Positions 1 through 3,756 of a DNA stretch of 6,338 bases are shown one piece after another (position 1 is the stretch's first letter; every line of letters starts with the position of its first letter). The position numbers were made by a program, and so were the translations under genes. This DNA comes from CAYWEP01 sp964457405 (GTDB lineage Bacteria; Patescibacteriota; Microgenomatia; Levybacterales; UBA12049), in assembly GCA_964457405.1 (NCBI GenBank), contig CAYWEP010000069.1, positions 1 through 6,338 of the forward strand, written 5' to 3'. The notes under the pieces were generated by a model. That model saw only the letters and a list, made by a program, of their open reading frames with translations. It did no database searches and was not told the DNA's origin.

Positions 1-21
1 TCTTAAACTCTCAAGTAGGTT

Positions 22-54
22 CAAAATTAAGCAGATGTATTGCTTCAATCTGCT
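22..54 (-). terminator. possible weak intrinsic terminator
   Basis: Read on the minus strand, AGCAGAT (54-48) and ATCTGCT (36-30) form a perfect 7-bp stem with an 11-nt loop, followed by the T-rich tail TAATTTTG. It lies about 115 bp beyond the stop of the SPFH gene, in the right orientation to end that transcript. The stem is only moderately GC-rich and the U-tract is interrupted, so this is tentative. Its 5' arm also belongs to a competing hairpin (50-76). Confidence 0.35.
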
Positions 55-76
55 ATTACGTTTCGTATTATAGCAG
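50..76. other. hairpin with 11-bp stem
   Basis: CTGCTATTACG (50-60) pairs with CGTA (64-67) and ATAGCAG (70-76) around a TTT loop, with a two-base bulge (68-69). It is an imperfect inverted repeat in the gene-free left end of the window. It shares bases 50-54 with the adjacent hairpin at 30-54, so the two cannot form together. I see no ORF or RNA gene in the rest of 77-169. Confidence 0.5.
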
Positions 77-169
77 GGAAACAAGCGAAAGTCAATAATG
101 CTATAGGCCACCTATTTTGTCATAGGATTGGGAAATCTCAGTTATCGTAAAAGGCGCTAGCCGTTAAGC

Positions 170-931
170 TCACCTCCCGGAGTTTTTCTTTACAAAACTT
201 TCAAACGCGCGAAGTATCTCAAGCGGCGTGACAAAAACGACAGTATTACTCTTGTCGGCAGAAAGCTCACTGAGCGTTTGGAGTGTTCTGATATGAAGTC
301 CACCGGTAGTCGCGGAGAGGACAGAAGCGGCTTTTGCAATATTTTCCGCTGCTGATTTTTCTCCTTCTGCTCGGATAATAATTGCACGCCTTTCCCGCTC
401 TGCTTCGGCTTGCCGGGCGATAACTCGTTTCATTTCATCAGGGAGGATAATATCTTTAAGCTCAACCGACTCAACTTTGACTCCCCAGCTATCGACTGTT
501 TTTGCAATAATGCGCTGAATGTTATCTGCTACTTCATTGCGTTTGGATAGCAAATCATCAAGCGATGTCTCGCCGACCACATTTCGCATCGTTGTCTGCG
601 CAAGCTGGAGAACCGCGTAGTAAAAGTCTTCTACTTCCAAGACAGCTTTCTTAACGACACTAATACGATAATAGATGACTGCGTTGATTCTCGCTGAAAC
701 ATTGTCTTTGGTAATTGCTTCCTGGTCCGGTACATCAACTGCTTTGATGCGGATATCAACCCGTTGCCAGTTTTGGATAATTGGCCAGACAAGACGCCAC
801 CCGGGGAGCATCTCGCTGTGGTATTTCCCAAATTGGAATTTTATACCGCGCTCATACTGGTTGACTTGTTTGATTGAGATAATAATAATAGATAGGGGGA
901 GAACAACAATGCCTAAGACAACAACCTCCAT
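170..931 (-). CDS. slipin/stomatin-like SPFH (band 7) membrane protein
   Basis: This is a 253-residue SPFH/band-7 protein of the slipin (bacterial stomatin) type, close to the usual family length. Residues 1-20 form a hydrophobic N-terminal membrane segment. The SPFH domain follows, with the characteristic VNQYERGIKFQFGKY (23-37), ITKDNVSARINAVIYYRI (73-90), LQLAQTTMRNVVGETSLDDLLS (about 108-129), WGVKVESVELKDI (149-161) and the family hallmark RQAEAERERRAIIIRAEGE (173-191), which leads into a short coiled-coil tail. Family members form membrane-associated oligomers that organise lipid microdomains and often regulate membrane proteases or quality control. The usual partner, an NfeD-like protein, is not in this window. 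The ATG is the first possible start; no Shine-Dalgarno precedes it, and a TGGTATAAT extended -10 lies only about 13 bp upstream, which suggests leaderless translation. The TGA stop is backed by an in-frame TAA two codons later. The family assignment is secure from conserved motifs; the cellular role is inference. Confidence 0.93.
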   Translation of the reverse strand: MEVVVLGIVVLPLSIIIISIKQVNQYERGIKFQFGKYHSEMLPGWRLVWPIIQNWQRVDIRIKAVDVPDQEAITKDNVSARINAVIYYRISVVKKAVLEVEDFYYAVLQLAQTTMRNVVGETSLDDLLSKRNEVADNIQRIIAKTVDSWGVKVESVELKDIILPDEMKRVIARQAEAERERRAIIIRAEGEKSAAENIAKAASVLSATTGGLHIRTLQTLSELSADKSNTVVFVTPLEILRAFESFVKKNSGR

Positions 932-943
932 AGTATCGCGCGT

Positions 944-972
944 ATTATACCAAATTATCCAGCTACTCGCAG
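944..972 (-). promoter_or_regulatory. extended -10 promoter for the SPFH gene
   Basis: On the minus strand TGG-TATAAT (952-944) is a perfect -10 hexamer with the TGn extension. At a 17-bp spacing the -35 position reads CTGCGA (972-967), matching TTGACA at only three of six positions, as is common for extended -10 promoters. The predicted transcription start near 936-937 lies only about 5 nt before the ATG at 931, leaving no room for a Shine-Dalgarno. Confidence 0.6.
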
Positions 973-1022
973 ACTAGATAGATCTTGCAGAGCAAATGGG
1001 GGATGTTTCTGAAGCAGCAGCA

Positions 1023-1847
1023 TTACTCACTTGCCCATATAACAAATGTGAATACTTTCTGGTTCCCACCAAGATCCCTCTCATACAACGCAACTTTTCT
1101 ATTGTCTTTTACTTTTCTCCCCCACTCACTTGGATTATCTCCGAGTTCTTCCTGCTTTTCCCCTGCGAGGCTCTGTGCAATTTGCGCCTTTGTTTGATCA
1201 ATTGTCGTAAAGCCGTCAAGGTGTGCGTAGATAATTTCCAGCTCCTCATAATCGTGTGCATTTGGATGCTCATTACTTGGCGGACCTGCTGGAGTACTTG
1301 TGTAGTCCATGCAGGTTCCAAGATTGAGATTATTAAAAATTTCATCCTGATGATCAAGGCCAAAAGTATGTGCAATTTCCTGACAGACCACCAAACTTCT
1401 CCATGCTGGTGTGTTATAGGTTGACGTATTGAAGTATGTGTCATTCATTTTCGTTGCACCCTGCACTATATGACTACCGCTCACCCAAATCTGTGCGATG
1501 CCAAGCCATCCATTCTTCCCATAGGTAGCATTGCAAACTTCAACTCGGCCACTGGTTGGCTTGCAGCGCCGTGGATTCGTTAGGCCGGGGACAATGACTG
1601 TATCAAGTACACTTGACTGAGTCCAGTCGCTTGAGGCTGTCGTTAGGTATTGATCCCAGTTAAATGAAAGGTTGTCTCCTAATTTGAGAGTAAAGGGATT
1701 ACTGGTTCTTGCCCAATGATACCCTCCCCACGAGTGATTCGCCTGTACGAGGGAAGGAAGCGCTAAGAAAAAAGTGCAAATTCCCAAGAAAAAGAGGAAG
1801 TATTTTTTGGAAAAGAGGTTTTGCAATCTCTTTTTTTGCATATGCAT
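1023..1847 (-). CDS. secreted matrixin-like zinc metalloprotease homologue with QExxHxxGxxH motif
   Basis: Starting at the ATG at 1847 gives 274 residues. A signal peptide is clear: basic n-region (KKR, KK), hydrophobic core YFLFFLGICTFFLALPSLV (16-34) and likely cleavage after VQA (about residue 37). The mature part resembles small bacterial matrixin-like (metzincin) proteins. It has WLGIAQIWV (114-122), the active-site-like helix CQEIAHTFGLDHQDE (155-169), a Met-turn-like CMDY (179-182) and HPNAHDYEELEIIYAHLD (194-211). In the metzincin consensus HExxHxxGxxH the first His is a zinc ligand; here it is Gln156 (codon CAG, 1382-1380), while Glu157, His160 and His166 are kept. I recall related proteins with the same CQE form, so this may be a family trait and not damage; activity is therefore uncertain. 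Cys95, Cys105, Cys155 and Cys179 could form disulphides. The frame is open to a GTG at 1877, but that codon lies upstream of the predicted transcript start, whereas ATG 1847 has GAGG 11 nt upstream. A second ATG is two codons later. The gene is divergent from the GH130 gene. Confidence 0.85.
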   Translation of the reverse strand: MHMQKKRLQNLFSKKYFLFFLGICTFFLALPSLVQANHSWGGYHWARTSNPFTLKLGDNLSFNWDQYLTTASSDWTQSSVLDTVIVPGLTNPRRCKPTSGRVEVCNATYGKNGWLGIAQIWVSGSHIVQGATKMNDTYFNTSTYNTPAWRSLVVCQEIAHTFGLDHQDEIFNNLNLGTCMDYTSTPAGPPSNEHPNAHDYEELEIIYAHLDGFTTIDQTKAQIAQSLAGEKQEELGDNPSEWGRKVKDNRKVALYERDLGGNQKVFTFVIWASE

Positions 1848-1863
1848 AGGATCAGGTACCTCA

Positions 1864-1893
1864 ACTGTACCATACACTATAAGCCCGTGTCAA
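1864..1893 (-). promoter_or_regulatory. promoter for the metalloprotease gene
   Basis: On the minus strand a perfect TTGACA (1893-1888) is followed after 18 bp by TACAGT (1869-1864), preceded by TGG, an extended -10 feature. Transcription would begin near 1857, about 10 nt before the ATG at 1847, giving a very short leader that lacks the GAGG at 1862-1859. An alternative -10, TATAGT (1881-1876), would give a ~22-nt leader that includes GAGG, but its -35 (AACATT) is poor. Either reading rules out the upstream GTG at 1877 as the main start. Confidence 0.45.
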
Positions 1894-1928
1894 GTAGCAA
1901 TGTTACCTATGGGCTAAAGCTGCCTTAG

Positions 1929-1957
1929 TTGCCACCATCCCAAAAAACCAATATAAT
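1929..1957 (+). promoter_or_regulatory. sigma70-type promoter for the GH130-GT4 unit
   Basis: TTGCCA (1929-1934, five of six matches to TTGACA) is separated by exactly 17 bp from a perfect TATAAT (1952-1957). Transcription should start near 1964-1965, leaving an 85-nt leader before the GH130 ATG at 2049. The -10 sits inside the dyad ACCAAT-ATA-ATTGGT (1947-1961), a possible operator. The -35 lies about 35 bp from the -35 of the divergent protease promoter. Confidence 0.65.
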
Positions 1958-1961
1958 TGGT
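1947..1961. promoter_or_regulatory. dyad overlapping the plus-strand -10 box, possible operator
   Basis: ACCAAT and ATTGGT form perfect 6-bp arms around ATA, and the dyad contains the complete TATAAT of the GH130 promoter. A protein bound here would occlude RNA polymerase. No regulator gene is present in the window and short AT-rich dyads occur by chance, so the operator role is a guess. Confidence 0.3.
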
Positions 1962-1969
1962 ACCACTCC

Positions 1970-1986
1970 GCCCCGCTAAGCGGGGC
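1970..1986 (+). repeat. GC-rich hairpin in the 5' leader of GH130
   Basis: GCCCCGC (1970-1976) and GCGGGGC (1980-1986) form a perfect 7-bp, all G-C stem with a TAA loop, in otherwise AT-rich sequence. It sits a few bases after the predicted transcription start and is not followed by a T-run, so it is not a typical terminator. Its GC-richness resembles the 3096-3137 element and it may be another short palindromic genome repeat; it could also stabilise the 5' end of the mRNA. Confidence 0.6.
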
Positions 1987-2034
1987 TTCGCTAGGTATTA
2001 TACTTATTTGCAATTTGAAAGCAGAGGGGTATAC

Positions 2035-2041
2035 CGGAGTG
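2035..2041 (+). promoter_or_regulatory. Shine-Dalgarno of GH130, complementary to the 5' end of the leader
   Basis: GGAG (2036-2039) lies 9 nt before the ATG at 2049 and fixes the GH130 start. The heptamer CGGAGTG (2035-2041) is the exact reverse complement of CACTCCG (1964-1970) at the predicted 5' end of the mRNA, so the leader could close on itself and mask the ribosome binding site. Confidence 0.55.
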
Positions 2042-2048
2042 AACAACT

Positions 2049-3065
2049 ATGATCGCAGTTAAAAACGAGGGAATAATGCTCGAACCGACAGGTTTGAGCT
2101 TTGAAAGCAAGGCAGTGTTAAACCCTGCCTGTATAGAAGTCGACGGTACTGTCCATCTCTTCTATCGAGCCATTGGGAAAAAGAACATCTCCTCCATTGG
2201 TGGCTGCCAACTCGAAGGAAACAAAGTTATCAAAAGACTCACTCACCCAGTTTTGTTCCCAGAATACGATTACGAAAAACAAGGCTTAGAGGACCCCAGA
2301 ATCACTCTTCTCGATCAAACATTCTACCTCTTATACACCGCTTTTGATGGACAGAATGTTCGCATAGCCTACGCGACTAGCAACGACCTGGTCAATTTTA
2401 CGAAGAAAGGACTTGTTTCGCCAAACATCACTTATAATGAAGCTTGCGAAATCTTCCGCCAGGTAGGCCTAAAGGAAGAATATTTTGTCCGGAAGCTCTA
2501 TCCGAAGAGGCAGATTAAAAGCGTCAGTCTATTATGGGAAAAGGATGCCGTATTATTTCCGAAAAAGATCAATAATCAATTTGCCCTCATCCACCGCATC
2601 CGCCCCGATATGCAAATTATATATTTCCGCAACTTCATTGACCTAACCGATGATTACTGGAGAACGTACCTGAAAGATTTAAAAAAATACGTAGTTCTCG
2701 AACCGAAGTTCTGGTTCGAAAATAAGTACATCGGTGGTGGTTGTCCTCCTATTGAAACAAGAGATGGATGGCTCATTATTTATCATGCTGTGGAGAATAC
2801 CCCATATGGTAAAATCTATCATGCCTCCGCTGCTCTTCTTGACCTCAAAAACCCCCTAAAAGTTTTGGGGCGGTTACAAGAACCCTTGTTTTCCCCAAAA
2901 GCTCCTTGGGAAAAAAGTGGCATTACGGATAATGTTGTCTTTCCTACCGGAGCAGTAGCGAGAGATAAAAGACTTTATATTTATTATGGGGCTGCCGACA
3001 AGCTGATCGCCGCGAGATCTGTTGATCTCGCAGAATTGTTGACTGAACTTGAGAAAAACTCTTAA
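2049..3065 (+). CDS. GH130 family glycoside phosphorylase/hydrolase (mannoside-type)
   Basis: This 338-residue cytoplasmic protein, with no signal peptide, covers the whole five-bladed beta-propeller expected of glycoside hydrolase family 130. Motifs in order are ESKAVLNPACIE (19-30), HLFYRA (36-41), GLEDPRI (79-85) with the family's proposed catalytic Asp82, LLYTAFDG (94-101), KK (172-173) and HR (182-183) in the region where family phosphorylases use basic residues for phosphate, GGGCPPIETRDGWLIIYHAVE (229-249), VFPTGAV (297-303) and IYYGAADKLIAA (311-322). Characterised GH130 enzymes reversibly phosphorolyse beta-mannosides (mannosylglucose, beta-1,4- or beta-1,2-mannooligosaccharides) to mannose-1-phosphate, while a minority hydrolyse them. 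The substrate cannot be fixed from sequence here. The ATG is supported by GGAG at 9-nt spacing. The 3' end overlaps the downstream GT4 frame by 17 bp, so the two are probably co-transcribed and functionally linked. The stop is TAA. Family assignment is very strong; phosphorylase rather than hydrolase activity is inference. Confidence 0.93.
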   Translation: MIAVKNEGIMLEPTGLSFESKAVLNPACIEVDGTVHLFYRAIGKKNISSIGGCQLEGNKVIKRLTHPVLFPEYDYEKQGLEDPRITLLDQTFYLLYTAFDGQNVRIAYATSNDLVNFTKKGLVSPNITYNEACEIFRQVGLKEEYFVRKLYPKRQIKSVSLLWEKDAVLFPKKINNQFALIHRIRPDMQIIYFRNFIDLTDDYWRTYLKDLKKYVVLEPKFWFENKYIGGGCPPIETRDGWLIIYHAVENTPYGKIYHASAALLDLKNPLKVLGRLQEPLFSPKAPWEKSGITDNVVFPTGAVARDKRLYIYYGAADKLIAARSVDLAELLTELEKNS

Positions 3066-3717
3066 AACTATAAGTACCGACCGGCAAAATAAATCCCTGC
3101 CTCGCCGGCTCGCCTCGCTGCGAAGCGGGCAGGCAGGTTGGATAGTCTTTCTTTCCACCTTCCCGCCACGACAGTGCGGTATAGCTACTTTTACCGCTGA
3201 CCTCACTAATGCTATTGATCAAATGTTCGGACTATCGGTTAAGTCAAAGATTATTGCGATGAATCTTACTGAAATAAGTCATTTTCCCTATCCTGACAAA
3301 GTGATTTTCCAGATAAGCCAACCTCGTGAAGAAGACTATGTTACTGCTGCTAACAAGCTCAACCAGCTCAAAGAGGTAAAGCTTGTCAACATTCAACATG
3401 AATTCGGTATCTTTGGGGGAGAATATGGCTCACACCTGCTCCTCCTTCTGAAAAAACTTCAGAAACCGATTGTTACCACATTACATACTGTCCTTCCCGC
3501 TCCAGACGAAAAGATGCGTAATATCGTTCAAACTATAATGAAATATTCGAAAGGCATAATCGTTATGACTCAATCCTCAAGGGAAATTCTCAAGAAGGAT
3601 TATGGGTTAGATCCTGATCGAATTCAAGTTATTCCTCATGGAATCCATCATGTTCCCTATATAACGAGTGAGCACGCCAAGTCTATTCTCGGCATATCTC
3701 ACAAACTCGTTCGCTGA
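3049..3717 (+). CDS. GT4 glycosyltransferase, N-terminal part, ended by an in-frame UGA
   Basis: These 222 codons encode the N-terminal Rossmann-like half of a GT-B fold, family 4 glycosyltransferase. The conserved start of the domain is WIVFLSTFPPRQCGIATF (31-48), followed by VNIQHEFGIFGGEYG (113-127), IVTTLHTVLPAP (141-152), GIIVMTQSS (169-177) and RIQVIPHGIH (191-200). The frame then meets TGA (3715-3717) immediately before TFGLLNPGKGIE, a motif that belongs to the same protein and lies in the same frame, so this is half of a split gene and not a complete protein. The only in-frame initiators before the conserved domain are TTG at 3049 or weaker CTG codons (an upstream TGA at 3040 closes the frame), and no Shine-Dalgarno is visible. 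Translation may depend on coupling to GH130, which it overlaps by 17 bp. Residues 17-30 (LPRRLASLRSGQAG) are encoded by a structured GC-rich repeat and have no counterpart in the usual start of this family, so the native start may have been altered. Alone, this half could not be a functional GT-B enzyme. Confidence 0.8.
   Translation: MRKTLKTISTDRQNKSLPRRLASLRSGQAGWIVFLSTFPPRQCGIATFTADLTNAIDQMFGLSVKSKIIAMNLTEISHFPYPDKVIFQISQPREEDYVTAANKLNQLKEVKLVNIQHEFGIFGGEYGSHLLLLLKKLQKPIVTTLHTVLPAPDEKMRNIVQTIMKYSKGIIVMTQSSREILKKDYGLDPDRIQVIPHGIHHVPYITSEHAKSILGISHKLVR
3096..3137 (+). repeat. 42-bp GC-rich structured repeat inside the GT4 5' end
   Basis: The element is bounded by perfect 7-bp inverted repeats CCTGCCT (3096-3102) and AGGCAGG (3131-3137). 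It contains a nested hairpin CGCT-GCGA-AGCG (3116-3127, a GNRA-type loop) and a tandem CTCGCC (3101-3106, 3109-3114). It is much richer in GC than the flanking sequence. Its length is a multiple of three, so it adds 14 codons without shifting the frame. It resembles short palindromic repeats I associate with Patescibacteria genomes, but copy number cannot be judged from one window. Confidence 0.6.
3715..3717 (+). other. in-frame UGA interrupting the GT4 gene (codon 223)
   Basis: The frames 3049-3714 and 3718-5325 are the same frame, and together give one 759-codon GT4-plus-toroid protein whose only interruption is this TGA. In relatives the residue before TFGLL is usually small or hydrophobic (Ser, Leu or similar), so a one-base change from TCA, TTA, CGA or GGA would explain it. 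No other in-frame TGA occurs in about 4.5 kb of coding sequence, which argues against genome-wide reassignment of UGA. Confidence 0.85.
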
Positions 3718-3729
3718 ACCTTTGGGCTC

Positions 3730-3753
3730 CTTAATCCCGGAAAGGGGATTGAG
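3730..3753 (+). other. hairpin just downstream of the in-frame UGA
   Basis: CTTAATCCC (3730-3738) and GGGATTGAG (3745-3753) form a 9-bp stem with one G-U pair around the loop GGAAAG. It starts 13 nt after the UGA. The loop and 3' arm carry a purine run (GGAAAGGGG, 3739-3747) spaced 9 nt before GTG 3757. The same bases encode LNPGKGIE, so chance structure is possible. Confidence 0.45.
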
Positions 3754-3756
3754 TAT

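Noticed and set aside
675..977. Plus-strand 100-codon frame opposite the SPFH gene
   Set aside because: It is the antisense of strongly conserved SPFH coding sequence and shows no recognisable motif.
996..1424. Plus-strand open frame of 142 codons
   Set aside because: It lies antisense inside the metalloprotease gene, whose protein has a signal peptide and conserved motifs. The antisense translation shows no domain pattern and has no ribosome binding site.
1845..1877. GTG 1877 as the start of the metalloprotease
   Set aside because: It lies between or upstream of the predicted promoter elements and adds a non-signal-like stretch before the signal peptide; ATG 1847 with GAGG is better.
1970..1994. 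GC-rich hairpin as an intrinsic terminator
   Set aside because: No T-run follows the stem on either strand, and on the plus strand it sits just after a promoter.
2008..2035. TTGCAA-N16-TATACC as the GH130 promoter
   Set aside because: Transcription would start after the Shine-Dalgarno; the TTGCCA-N17-TATAAT promoter upstream is stronger and leaves a usable leader.
2874..3222. Two minus-strand open frames across the GH130-GT4 junction
   Set aside because: They overlap conserved GH130 and GT4 coding sequence and the GC-rich repeat; their translations are low-complexity shadows.
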